Shown here in pieces: positions 27,617 through 36,229 of a stretch of 64,000 nt of DNA. Origin of the DNA: CATQHQ01 sp965243805 (GTDB lineage Bacteria > Gemmatimonadota > Gemmatimonadetes > Longimicrobiales > Gaopeijiaceae); the NCBI GenBank assembly GCA_965243805.1, contig OZ251577.1:62001-126000 (forward strand), written 5' to 3'. The notes beneath the pieces are model-generated. The model ran no database searches and was not told where the DNA came from. It was given only the letters and a program-made list of their open reading frames with translations. The position numbers and the translations under genes are program-made. The first letter of the stretch is position 1; every line of letters starts with the position of its first letter.

Positions 27617-30097
27617 ATGAGCAACTCGCCTCGGGCTCTCCTGACGGTCCTGGTCGCCACGGGAATCGGCCTCGCGTCCTGCGATGCCAGCCCCGCCACT
27701 CCCGACTCCCCACTCCCCACCGTCGTCCCGAACAACCCGGTCTCCGTGCAGCCGATGCACTCAACGGCCGACGACCGTGCGGCCCTGGTGGCGCTCTACG
27801 ACTCCGCTGGCGGAGAGAGCTGGACGAACAACACGAACTGGAAAAGCACCAAGGCACTGGGAGAGTGGCACGGTGTCGCCACCGATTCGACGACGGGACG
27901 GGTCACGTCCGTCGACCTCGGGAGCAACGGCCTCGCCGGTTCGATTCCCCCGCAACTCGGCAGCCTGTCGGAGTTGTGGAACCTGCGGCTGGGCGACAAC
28001 GGCCTGACGGATTCGATCCCGTCGCAACTCGGCAACCTGTCGAAGTTGACGGACCTATACCTGGACGAGAACGACCTGACGGGCTCCATTCCGGCGGAGC
28101 TGAGCGAGTTGTCCAGCTTGAGGAACCTGTGGCTGAGCGGCAACAGCCTGACCGGCTTGATTCCCAAGGAGCTCGGCGATCTGTCCAGCTTGACTACGCT
28201 GTTCCTGTACGAGAACAACCTCACAGGTTCGATTCCCGCAGAACTGGCCCAGCTATCCGGCTTGCGCGGCCTGCGGCTCAGCGGAAACCGTCTGACGGAC
28301 TCGATTCCCGCAGCACTGGGCGACCTGTCGAACTTGGCGGATCTGTACCTGGACGACAACGACTTGACAGGTTCGATTCCGCCGGACTTGGGCGACCTGA
28401 CCAGCTTGACCGCACTGTGGTTGAGCGACAACGCGGAACTGGAAGGCGCATTGCCCGTGGAGCTGGCCGACAGCATGACGCTTAACTCGTTCCATTACTC
28501 GGGGACTGGGCTGTGCGCGCCCGACGACTCGAACTTCCAGGTATGGCTCGACTCCATCCCCGACCACGAAGGCACGGTCGGATGCGAGCGAGCGGCGCTG
28601 GAGGCACTGTACGACGCCGGAGGCGGAGCGACCTGGACGAACAACACGAACTGGAAGACCGCAAAGCCGCTGGGAGAGTGGTACGGCGTCACCACCGACT
28701 CAACGACGGGACGGGTCACTCACGTTAGGCTCCGCGACAACAACCTGGCAGGCCGGATTCCCACGGAACTGGGCGACATGTCCAGCTTGGAGGTCCTGAT
28801 GCTCAACGTCAACGCCCTTGCCGGCGAGATCCCCGAGGAACTGGGCAAGCTGGCGAACTTGGAGGGCCTGCAGCTGGGCAGCAACCGCTTGACGGGCCAG
28901 ATCCCCGAGGAACTGGGCGACATGTCCAGCTTGATGAGAATGACCCTGGCCAACAACAGCTTGACGGGGGATATCCCCGAGGAACTGGCCGACCTGTCCA
29001 GCTTGACGACTCTGGCCCTGATCAACAACAGCTTGACCGGTGCGATCCCCAAGGAACTGGGCAAGCTGTCCAACTTGACGGCCCTGGTGTTGTCGAACAA
29101 TCGACTGACGGGCGCGGTTCCGCCGGAGTTGGGCGACCTGACCAACTTGACGTCGCTGTGGTTGACGAACAACGCGGAACTGGAAGGCGCATTGCCGCTG
29201 GAGCTGGCCGACAGCATGACGCTGAACCGGCTCCATTACTCGGGGACTGGGCTGTGCGCGCCCGACGACTCGAACTTCCAAGTATGGCTCGACTCCATCC
29301 CCGACCACGAAGGCACGGTCGGATGCGAGCGAGCGGCGCTGGAGGCACTGTACGACGCCGGAGGCGGAGCGACCTGGACGAACAACACGAACTGGAAGAC
29401 CGCAAAGCCGCTGGGAGAGTGGTACGGCGTCACCACCGACTCGACGACGGGACGGATCACTCACGTTAGGCTCCGCGACAACAACCTGGCAGGCCGGATT
29501 CCCACGGAACTGGTCCACCTGTCCAGCTTGGAGGTCCTGATGCTCAACGTCAACGCCCTTGCCGGCGAGATCCCCGAGGAACTGGGCAAGCTGGCGAACT
29601 TGGAGGGCCTGCAGCTGGGCAGCAACCGCTTGACGGGCCAGATCCCCGAGGAACTGGGCGACATGTCCAGCTTGATGAGAATGACCCTGGCCAACAACAG
29701 CTTGACGGGGGATATCCCCGAGGAACTGGCCGACCTGTCCAGCTTGACGACTCTGGCCCTGATCAACAACAGCTTGACCGGTGCGATCCCCAAGGAACTG
29801 GGCAGGCTGTCCAACTTGACGACCCTGGTGTTGTCGAACAATCGACTGACGGGCGCGGTTCCGCCGGAGTTGGGCGACCTAACCAAATTGACGAGGCTGT
29901 GGTTGAACAGCAACGCGGAACTGGCGGGCGCGTTGCCAGTGGAACTGGCCGACAGCCTGAAGCTGAGCTTGTTCCATTACTGGGGGACTGGGCTGTGCGC
30001 GCCCAACGACTCCGTCTTCCGAGCATGGCTCGACTCCATCCCCGACCACAGAGGCACTGATGTTGTGTGCAGCTCGAGTTCTTCCTCTGGGTCCTGA
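27617..30097 (+). CDS. giant leucine-rich-repeat lipoprotein with three modules
   Basis: 826 aa. Signal peptide and lipobox GLASC give a lipid-anchored surface or periplasmic protein. Three modules follow; each has an LRR N-cap with a Trp-rich ESWTNNTNW/ATWTNNTNW motif and GEWxGVxTDSTTGRVT, seven to nine 24-residue plant-type repeats (LxxLxLxxNxLTGxIPxELGxLS), and an end segment LHYSGTGLCAPDDSNFQVWL. Modules two and three are almost identical (741-bp duplication). I start at ATG 27617 because the signal peptide begins there; ATG 27524 is an alternative. Likely a binding or adhesion protein; no enzyme motif. Plus strand among minus-strand genes. Confidence 0.9.
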   Translation: MSNSPRALLTVLVATGIGLASCDASPATPDSPLPTVVPNNPVSVQPMHSTADDRAALVALYDSAGGESWTNNTNWKSTKALGEWHGVATDSTTGRVTSVDLGSNGLAGSIPPQLGSLSELWNLRLGDNGLTDSIPSQLGNLSKLTDLYLDENDLTGSIPAELSELSSLRNLWLSGNSLTGLIPKELGDLSSLTTLFLYENNLTGSIPAELAQLSGLRGLRLSGNRLTDSIPAALGDLSNLADLYLDDNDLTGSIPPDLGDLTSLTALWLSDNAELEGALPVELADSMTLNSFHYSGTGLCAPDDSNFQVWLDSIPDHEGTVGCERAALEALYDAGGGATWTNNTNWKTAKPLGEWYGVTTDSTTGRVTHVRLRDNNLAGRIPTELGDMSSLEVLMLNVNALAGEIPEELGKLANLEGLQLGSNRLTGQIPEELGDMSSLMRMTLANNSLTGDIPEELADLSSLTTLALINNSLTGAIPKELGKLSNLTALVLSNNRLTGAVPPELGDLTNLTSLWLTNNAELEGALPLELADSMTLNRLHYSGTGLCAPDDSNFQVWLDSIPDHEGTVGCERAALEALYDAGGGATWTNNTNWKTAKPLGEWYGVTTDSTTGRITHVRLRDNNLAGRIPTELVHLSSLEVLMLNVNALAGEIPEELGKLANLEGLQLGSNRLTGQIPEELGDMSSLMRMTLANNSLTGDIPEELADLSSLTTLALINNSLTGAIPKELGRLSNLTTLVLSNNRLTGAVPPELGDLTKLTRLWLNSNAELAGALPVELADSLKLSLFHYWGTGLCAPNDSVFRAWLDSIPDHRGTDVVCSSSSSSGS
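28484..29965 (+). repeat. 741-bp in-frame tandem duplication inside the LRR gene
   Basis: The segment starting near 28484 recurs 741 bases (247 codons) later with only scattered changes; for instance the run beginning GGGGACTGGGCTGTGC is at 28501 and 29242. The first LRR module (27770-28480) is a diverged relative. Ends are approximate because the repeats themselves are similar. Confidence 0.9.
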
Positions 30098-30111
30098 CGG
30101 GGATGCTATCC

Positions 30112-30969
30112 ATGGGTCCGCCCGTCGCGCTCACGGTCGCAGGCAGCGACAGCGGAGGCGGGGCTGGCGTCCAGGCGGACCTCAAGACCTTCCACCAGTG
30201 GGGCGTGTACGGCACCTCCGCGCTCACTGCGGTGACGGCGCAGAATACCCTGGGGGTTCAGCGGGTACACCCGGTGCCCGCCCGCCTAGTGGCAGCGCAG
30301 CTCGCTAGCGTCGCAGACGACTTCCCCGTTCTGGCGGTCAAGAGCGGAATGCTTGCAAGCGCCGAGACGGTGCGGACCTTGGCCACCGCGCTCCGGGAGC
30401 GAACCCTGGGCGACTACGTGCTCGATCCGGTGATGGTCGCCACGAGCGGCGACCGCCTTCTGGACCCCGACGCGGTGGACGCCGTCGTCAACGAGCTTGT
30501 GCCCCTGGCGACGCTGGTCACGCCCAACTGGGCCGAAGCCGCGATCCTGACGGGAGTGGAGGACGCGAGCCTCGCAGGAATGGAGCGGGCCGCCCGGCTC
30601 CTGGTCGACGCGGGCGCGGGCGCGGTGTTAGTCAAGGGCGGGCACAGCACGGAGGCAGAGGTGGCGGACGTGTTCTGGAACGGCCACACCATCAGAGTGC
30701 TACGTGGCCCGAGAGTACCCACGCGCCACACTCACGGGACGGGGTGTACGCTGAGTGCCGCGGTTGCAGCCGGGCTCGCCCTCGGCCGTCGCCTACCGGA
30801 AGCCGTCGAGGCCGCCGCCGAGTGGGTGCGGCGGGCGATAGCAGACGCACCGGGGCTGGGCGCCGGGCGCGGCCCGATCAACCACTTCGCGCCGGCAACC
30901 GCTCATTCGGGCAGCCGACGCATCGGCAGCGGCGGCACTGGGCCAACGTCAAGGACGACGTGCCAGTAA
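30112..30969 (+). CDS. thiD: hydroxymethylpyrimidine/phosphomethylpyrimidine kinase
   Basis: Ribokinase-family kinase that phosphorylates HMP and HMP-P for thiamin synthesis. Seen: ALTVAGSDSGGGAGVQADLKTF at the start (within residues about 4-25), AVKSGMLAS, LDPVMVATSGDRLLD, VTPNWAEAAILTG, VLVKGGH and the catalytic THGTGCTLSAAVAA near the end. ATG 30112 gives the family N-terminus; ATG 30103 is equally possible. The expected end is near GPINHFAPAT; about 20 further residues (SGSRRIGSGGTG...) are read from the antisense of the truncated AbiEii-type fragment. It starts 14 bases after the LRR stop. Confidence 0.95.
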   Translation: MGPPVALTVAGSDSGGGAGVQADLKTFHQWGVYGTSALTAVTAQNTLGVQRVHPVPARLVAAQLASVADDFPVLAVKSGMLASAETVRTLATALRERTLGDYVLDPVMVATSGDRLLDPDAVDAVVNELVPLATLVTPNWAEAAILTGVEDASLAGMERAARLLVDAGAGAVLVKGGHSTEAEVADVFWNGHTIRVLRGPRVPTRHTHGTGCTLSAAVAAGLALGRRLPEAVEAAAEWVRRAIADAPGLGAGRGPINHFAPATAHSGSRRIGSGGTGPTSRTTCQ

Positions 30970-31358
30970 GCCCAAGAACGGGCGTCAAAGATGCCCGGGT
31001 ACGCCAGCTTGAGAGTGGTGCGCAGGGCGTCGTCGTCGAAGTGGGAGCGGACGACGGACAGATCGTCCACAGTACCGTAGGTCAAGGCGTAGCAGAGAAA
31101 GAGCACAGCGTCGCTCAAGGTCTCTTTGGGGGCCTTGAACCACACCATGCGCTCGGCGACGCGCAAGAGATCCGGAGGTGGCGGCACGGCGTCCAAGTCC
31201 AGGTAGTCCTTGGCGCTGGCGCGTTGCTGAACCAGCTCCGCCTTGGTCGCCGCCAGGTCGATCAGCGATGCCACCTTGACGCCCGAGCCGACACACGGCT
31301 CCACTTGGCCCGCCCCTGTTCGCTCGGCCGACATGCGTCTCCGAATGGCTGCGTACAT
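30903..31358 (-). pseudogene. truncated AbiEii-type nucleotidyltransferase remnant
   Basis: 151 codons resembling only the C-terminal part of AbiEii/DUF1814 toxins (typical lines like VASLIDLAATKAELVQQRAS, then AKDYLDLDAV and a CYALTYGTVDD stretch). The N-terminal nucleotidyltransferase domain with its GG...S and DxD motifs is missing and a stop codon lies two codons upstream of the ATG. No antitoxin partner is seen. Its 3' end overlaps the thiD 3' end by 67 bases in antisense, suggesting the fragment arrived by a rearrangement. Could alternatively be a small functional protein; family assignment is from memory of the motif pattern. Confidence 0.5.
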
Positions 31359-31501
31359 CCCCGACTACATGCATCCCAACTGTCATCATAAGCGAGGGCA
31401 GGCTTTCGCCGCAAGAAAACGCCGTGCGCGACGCCGCAGTCCATCGTCCTTCGCTAGGCACGGAAGCCCGTTGCGTACCTACCCCCGGCATCGGCATCTT
31501 C

Positions 31502-31591
31502 CATCCTCGCAGGGATCATCCGCATCCTCGCAGGGATCATCCGCCTCGCCCAGAAGGGCCGTGAACATGTCCAGAAGGGCCGTGAACATGT
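31502..31591 (+). repeat. two adjacent 21-bp tandem duplications at the P450 start
   Basis: A 21-bp unit is repeated at 31502-31522 and 31523-31543. Six bases later another 21-bp unit is repeated at 31550-31570 and 31571-31591. The second unit contains AGAAGG followed nine bases later by ATG, so it supplies two ribosome-binding sites and two in-frame start codons (31567 and 31588) for the P450. Confidence 0.9.
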
Positions 31592-32892
31592 CGTCCCCCC
31601 ACGATTACGATCCCCCTCCCGCCGTCCGAGCACGCTTGGCAGAAGACCGGCTCCGCAACGGGATCGCGTGGTGGCCGCTCGCCACCAGCTACCTCAAGGA
31701 CCCTTACCCAACCCTTCATCGCCTACGCGAGACCCGACCTTGCTACCGCAGCTCGCTAGCCCGGGGCGTCTTGGTGTCGCGCTACCACGACGTGGACCGG
31801 ATTCTGCGGGACTACAAGCTTTTTTCCCGCCGTGAGGCCATCCGTGAGCCGGCCTTCCCGACACTGGTCGCTGCCAATCCGCCCACCCATACGCGTTTGC
31901 GCCGCCTGACCAGCCAGGCGTTCACTCCTGGGCAAATGATGAATATGGAGGACTACATCCGGGCAACGGTGCATAGGTTGTTGGATCAGGCGGACGGGGC
32001 AACGGATCGGTTCGATTTGGACTTGATTTCGGTTCTTGCCAGACCCTTGCCCGTCTTGGTCATCGGGCGCATGATCGGGTGGCCCGAGGAGGACTTCGAT
32101 CTCTTCAAGGACTGGGCCGTTGGTCCCGAACCGCTGACGAAGAGATGGCTTCCCGAACCGTTGATGCAAAGTATGGGGCTGGAATCCGCCGTAGGGCCCC
32201 CGTTCTCAAAGCAAGAGATCCGCCGGCAGATCGCTACCGAAGTGCCATTCGACCGCCGCTTAGTCCGGCTCGTCGAGGAACGCCGAGCCGAGCCCCGGGA
32301 CGATGTTGTGTCCAGGATGGTCGAGTCCGGGAGTCGGGAGGACCGGCTCACCCGGGGACAGACGATACACATGTTGCGCTTTCTAATTTTGGTCGGCAAC
32401 TCTGCGACCTCGAACCTCATCGGCAACGGCTTGCTGGCGTTGTTGCGCCACCCGAAACAGATGCAGATGCTGCGCGAACAACCCGATCTCGTTACGGAGG
32501 CGGTCGAAGAAATGTTGCGCTACGACGCGCCGATGCAAGTGCTCCGCCGAGTTGCCACAGAGGACACTGAAATCGCTGGCAGGTCGATTCCTGCGAAGTC
32601 CTGGGTGCTCTTGCTACTGGGTGCCGCCAACCGCGATCCAGACCAGTTCGAGAGGCCGGACGAACTGGACTTGACCCGCGCCAACAAGCGCAACGTCGCG
32701 TTCGGGCGCGGCATTCATCACTGCTTGGGCGCTCGGCTTGCTAGGCTGGAGGCCCGGGTCGCCTTCGAGGTCCTTCTGGAGCGTTACGCCGACATCCGGC
32801 TTGCCGGCTCGCCGCCGCCCACGTTCGGGCGGACGGTCGCGAAGCGAGGGCTTATGCATCTGCACGTGCGCGTAGAGCGGAGGCGACGCTAG
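31588..32892 (+). CDS. cytochrome P450 with altered I-helix
   Basis: Bacterial class I-type P450 (434 aa): heme-binding FGRGIHHCLGA with ligand Cys379, ExxR as Glu308-x-x-Arg311, and an NPPTHTRLRRLTSQAF stretch typical of soluble bacterial P450s. The I-helix reads LILVGNSATSNLIGNG; where most family members have an acid followed by Thr (for example AGNETT), this one has Ser272-Ala273, so the usual proton-delivery pair is missing. Substrate unknown; no ferredoxin or reductase gene is adjacent. I start at the inner of two duplicated ATGs. Codon use looks less GC-biased than its neighbours, which fits transfer. Its stop overlaps the convergent purine phosphorylase stop in a CTAG. Confidence 0.93.
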   Translation: MSSPHDYDPPPAVRARLAEDRLRNGIAWWPLATSYLKDPYPTLHRLRETRPCYRSSLARGVLVSRYHDVDRILRDYKLFSRREAIREPAFPTLVAANPPTHTRLRRLTSQAFTPGQMMNMEDYIRATVHRLLDQADGATDRFDLDLISVLARPLPVLVIGRMIGWPEEDFDLFKDWAVGPEPLTKRWLPEPLMQSMGLESAVGPPFSKQEIRRQIATEVPFDRRLVRLVEERRAEPRDDVVSRMVESGSREDRLTRGQTIHMLRFLILVGNSATSNLIGNGLLALLRHPKQMQMLREQPDLVTEAVEEMLRYDAPMQVLRRVATEDTEIAGRSIPAKSWVLLLLGAANRDPDQFERPDELDLTRANKRNVAFGRGIHHCLGARLARLEARVAFEVLLERYADIRLAGSPPPTFGRTVAKRGLMHLHVRVERRRR

Positions 32893-33710
32893 CCCCCCTC
32901 CGCCACGGGCAGCAGCGCTTCCAGCAGAGGAGCCAGCGTGCGGCCCGCCGTGTCGGCCCATGCCATCACGTCTTCATGATCCAGGGACCCGTCGCCCAGT
33001 CCCGCCGCCCAGTTGGATATCATCGAGACGGCCAGCACGCGCTGGCCCAGAGCTCGGGCGATCACAACCTCCGGCACGGTGGACATGCCCACCGCGTCGG
33101 CACCGGCGGCCCGGAGGGCGCGTATCTCGGCGGGGGTCTCGAACGACGGGCCCAGCATCATGGCATAGACGCCCCGTGAGAGGGGCACGCCAGCCTTCAG
33201 GGCCGCCGACTCGGCCAGGGCCGTCAGCTCCGGGTCGTAGGGTCGGCTCATGTCCGGAAAGCGGGTCTCGCCTTCCCGGACGGGCCCGGCCAGTGGAGCG
33301 CGGAACCCCAGGTTCAGGTGGTCGTCGATCAGCATCAGGCTGCCGGGCGGCAGGTCTGGTCGAATCCCGCCGGCGGCGTTGGTGAGGAACAGGATCCGCG
33401 CGCCCAAAGCGTGGCCGGTCCGCACTGGCAGTCCCACCACCTCCGCATCCCATCCTTCGTAGAAGTGGAAGCGGCCCTGCTGAACCAGCACCGGCGCGCC
33501 TGCGATGCGTCCGGCCACAAACCGGCCCGCGTGGCCCTCCACCGTCGGCTGGGGGAAGCCGGGCAGATCGGCGAAGGGGACTTCGACCGGCTCCTGCACG
33601 GCGTCGGCGACGCTTCCCAGCCCCGAGCCCAGGACCACGTGCACCGCTGGGCGGAGGTCGATCCGTGCCAGGAGGGCGTCGGCGGCCTCCTGAGCTCGTC
33701 GGCCCGTCAA
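32889..33710 (-). CDS. punA: purine nucleoside phosphorylase (trimeric class)
   Basis: Phosphorolysis of inosine or guanosine to base plus ribose 1-phosphate. VVLGSGLGSVAD (phosphate site), FPQPTVEGHAGRFV, VLVQQGRFHFYEGW, LFLTNAAGGIRPDLPPGSLM and LGPSFETPAEIRALR are all standard for the trimeric PNP class; the later MSTVPEVVIARALG and SNWAAGL fit too. 273 aa. The start is TTG 33710, within a 13-bp repeat; the next gene upstream is the nucleoside transporter, so uptake and breakdown are coupled. Confidence 0.96.
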   Translation of the reverse strand: MTGRRAQEAADALLARIDLRPAVHVVLGSGLGSVADAVQEPVEVPFADLPGFPQPTVEGHAGRFVAGRIAGAPVLVQQGRFHFYEGWDAEVVGLPVRTGHALGARILFLTNAAGGIRPDLPPGSLMLIDDHLNLGFRAPLAGPVREGETRFPDMSRPYDPELTALAESAALKAGVPLSRGVYAMMLGPSFETPAEIRALRAAGADAVGMSTVPEVVIARALGQRVLAVSMISNWAAGLGDGSLDHEDVMAWADTAGRTLAPLLEALLPVAEGG

Positions 33711-33723
33711 ACTCGCCGGCCCG

Positions 33724-35148
33724 TCAAACCAGCACGCCCGCGATCGACGCCGTCATGAACGCCGCGATGGAGCCGCCGACCATCGCTCGCAACCCCAGTC
33801 TCGACAGGTCCTTGCGGCGTCGTGGGGCGATCCCGCCGATCCCGCCGATCTGGATGGCGATCGACGAGAAGTTGGCGAAGCCCGACAGAGCGTAGGCGGC
33901 GATCGTCGCCGAGCGAGGAGAGAGAGAGCCCTCGGACATCTCGCCGGCCAGTCCCAGGTACGCCACGAACTCGGTGGCCACGGTCTTGAGTCCCATCAGC
34001 GAGCCCACCACCGCCGCGTCTTCCCAGGGGACGCCCATCACCCACGCAACCGGCGACAGCACCGCCCCCAGCACGCCCTCCAGCGAGAGGCCGTCGAAGC
34101 CGGCCAGCCCGCCAACCCAGCCCAGCACCCCATTGACCAGCGCGATCAGGGCCAGGAACGCCAGCAGCATTCCGCCCACGTTGAGAGCCAGCTGAAGTCC
34201 CTCCCCCGCACCTCTCGCCGCCGCCTCGATCACGTTCACGTCGGGCCGCTCTACCTTCGACGTGATGCCGCCCGCCGTCTGCGGCGTCTCCTCCTCTGGG
34301 ACCATCAGCTTGGCCACCACGAGCGCCGCGGGCGCTGACATGACCGAAGCCGCCATCAGGTGCCCGGCGATGTCGGGGAAGAACGCCACCAGCATACCCG
34401 CGTAGGCCGCCATCACGCCGCCCGCCACCGTGGCGAAGCCCCCGGTCATGACGGACATGAGCTCGGAGCGGGTCATGCGGTCCACGAAGGGCTTGACCAG
34501 AAGCGGCGCCTCCGTCTGACCGACGAAGATGTTGCCAGCCGCCGACAGGGTCTCGGCACCGCTGGTGCCCATGGTGCGGCGCATCACCCACGCGATTCCG
34601 CCCACCAGCCGCTGCATGACGCCCAGGTGGTAGAGGATCGTCATGAGCGACGCCAGGAAGATGATCGTCGGCAGCACGTTGAAGGCGACGAACGCCCCGG
34701 TGCGGGCCACCATCCTCCCCTCGGCGGCGAACTCCCCGCTCCCCGGCTCGCCGGTCCCCACCGGAACCGTGTTCCACACCAAGTCGCCGAAGAGGAAGCG
34801 CGCGCCGTCCAGCGTGTACCCCACCACCGCCAGGACCGCCTGGTTGGCGGCGTGGAAGACGCCTGCGCCCACCGGCGTCCGCAGGATGATCACGGCGAAC
34901 ACGAGCTGGAGCGCCAAGCCCCACAAGACGACCCGCCACGGAACCCGCTTGCGGTTCGTGCTCATCGCCCAGGCGGCGGCGGTCAGGAGGACCAGTCCCA
35001 GCAGACCCCGAAGGCGCGAGAGGACGCCGACCCCGGCCTCGCCAGCGGCCTCCTGGAGCGCGGCGGCCGGGGCCGGAAGGGCCGCCACGGCCATTGCGAC
35101 GGCCAGTGTGGCCAGTGTGGCGGGGGCGACGAGGCGGAGGAGAGGCAT
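33724..35148 (-). CDS. concentrative nucleoside transporter (CNT/NupC family)
   Basis: Inner-membrane symporter importing nucleosides with H+ or Na+. 474 aa with many helices; the family core is seen as FLASLMTILYHLGVMQ, GTSGAETLSAAGNIFVGQTE, LMSVMTGGFATVAGGVMAAY and a late GLKTVATEFVAYL / LSGFANFSSIAIQIGG region. The N-terminus has a cleavable-looking hydrophobic leader plus an extra helix. It stops 13 bases before the purine phosphorylase start, forming a nucleoside scavenging pair. Confidence 0.95.
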   Translation of the reverse strand: MPLLRLVAPATLATLAVAMAVAALPAPAAALQEAAGEAGVGVLSRLRGLLGLVLLTAAAWAMSTNRKRVPWRVVLWGLALQLVFAVIILRTPVGAGVFHAANQAVLAVVGYTLDGARFLFGDLVWNTVPVGTGEPGSGEFAAEGRMVARTGAFVAFNVLPTIIFLASLMTILYHLGVMQRLVGGIAWVMRRTMGTSGAETLSAAGNIFVGQTEAPLLVKPFVDRMTRSELMSVMTGGFATVAGGVMAAYAGMLVAFFPDIAGHLMAASVMSAPAALVVAKLMVPEEETPQTAGGITSKVERPDVNVIEAAARGAGEGLQLALNVGGMLLAFLALIALVNGVLGWVGGLAGFDGLSLEGVLGAVLSPVAWVMGVPWEDAAVVGSLMGLKTVATEFVAYLGLAGEMSEGSLSPRSATIAAYALSGFANFSSIAIQIGGIGGIAPRRRKDLSRLGLRAMVGGSIAAFMTASIAGVLV

Positions 35149-35360
35149 CGGGTCTGCCGGGGCGAGAGGATGGCGAGAGAGTGGCTGGGCTGGGCCGGGC
35201 GGGGATCAGCCGACGGGCACCCGCTGGCAAGCTAGCCGAATGGACGGTCGTCGGCACGAAATGGCGTCTCGCACGGCCGAGCAGGTGCGGGCCGTGCTGG
35301 ACGCCCATGGCCCAGTCATGACGACATGGGGCTACGACTGCGAAGCCCACTCCGCGAAAG

Positions 35361-35960
35361 CTACCTGATCGCCCCGTCCGGCACCTTGTGAGGATAATTC
35401 AAGAGCACCAACCATAGGAGTTCCTCCGGGTAGTTTGCGAGTTCTTCTACGATCGGCAGACGCTTGTATCGACACTCATTGACTCCAAGCAAGCACAGCT
35501 CCTCGTCGTACAGTTGAAGAAACGAGGGATGGCTGGTGCGCTCGACACGAAGAATCCAATCCGTGTTTTCCCTAGGCATCCACGATATCGTACCGACGGC
35601 TGCCTCCCTGCCGTCCTGAACTAGGCGAACCCACGCCGAGAGCGCCCCGGATTTCTCCACTGCAAGCCGTGGTATCACCGTCGCTTGCCCAGTCCTCAAC
35701 GGCTCGAAGTCGTCGGCCACGAACACTTCGCCAAGTACCCGGATCTCAGTCCCTCCCAAGCCCGCCGAGTCCAGCAACGAACTGTTGTACTTGGGCAAGC
35801 CGGCGCCTGGCCTGCTCTGCCACGGCTGAATATCAAGCCAGCAGCAGTCGTCGCTCTCCAGCAGCGAGCACGAGCCTCCGGCCAAGACCCCGGCACTCGC
35901 AAGTACCCGAGCCAAGGCCGAAGGCCCGCGGCTAATCCGCCTCGGCTGGTCGGTGTTCAT
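35361..35960 (-). CDS. small lipoprotein, unknown
   Basis: 199 aa from ATG 35960, which has AAGGA seven bases upstream. Lipobox-like LAGGSC puts the lipidated Cys near residue 29 after a hydrophobic stretch (ALARVLASAGVLA). The remainder is a globular domain with no motif I recognise; a DDCCWLDIQPW stretch follows the lipidation site closely. The gene is divergent from dnaK, and the shared 356-base gap holds the dnaK control elements. Nothing ties it functionally to dnaK beyond position. Confidence 0.75.
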   Translation of the reverse strand: MNTDQPRRISRGPSALARVLASAGVLAGGSCSLLESDDCCWLDIQPWQSRPGAGLPKYNSSLLDSAGLGGTEIRVLGEVFVADDFEPLRTGQATVIPRLAVEKSGALSAWVRLVQDGREAAVGTISWMPRENTDWILRVERTSHPSFLQLYDEELCLLGVNECRYKRLPIVEELANYPEELLWLVLLNYPHKVPDGAIR

Positions 35961-36099
35961 TTGGCGTTCCTTGGTTGGAGTCGAAGGTGCCGACCCGTAT
36001 CCAACCCCGTACTGCCGGAAAGGTTTCCAATGCTGGAGTCCGGTCCCCCCGACGCCAACCTGCCATGTCGTCCAGGCGACAGACCCTACTGCACCCAGA

Positions 36100-36200
36100 C
36101 CTGCCAAAATGGCAGGAGTTCCCGTCCCCAGCCCTCCAAAACCTGCCAAAATGGCAGGAATTCCGCGCCCTGGCCCTCCAGAACCTGCCAAAATGGCAGG
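36100..36200 (+). promoter_or_regulatory. three identical 7-3-7 palindromes spaced 42 bp (putative activator sites)
   Basis: CCTGCCA-AAA-TGGCAGG occurs at 36100-36116, 36142-36158 and 36184-36200. Each is a perfect inverted repeat, and the start-to-start distance is exactly 42 bp, four turns of B-DNA, so all would face the same side. The centres lie roughly 64, 106 and 148 bases upstream of the predicted transcription start (36256), where sigma54 enhancer-binding proteins usually bind. The flanking sequence is part of the repeated 42-bp unit in the second and third copies. Confidence 0.75.
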
Positions 36201-36229
36201 AATTCCGCGCCCTGGCCCGTCCCGACTCC

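Noticed and set aside
35149..35360. A short plus-strand coding frame containing MDGRRHEMASRT before the lipoprotein gene
   Set aside because: No ribosome-binding site, no family resemblance, and it continues into antisense of the lipoprotein gene.
36100..36215. 42-bp repeats as a small CRISPR array
   Set aside because: Only three units, no distinct variable spacers (the units are contiguous repeats), no cas genes, and placement before dnaK fits regulatory sites better.
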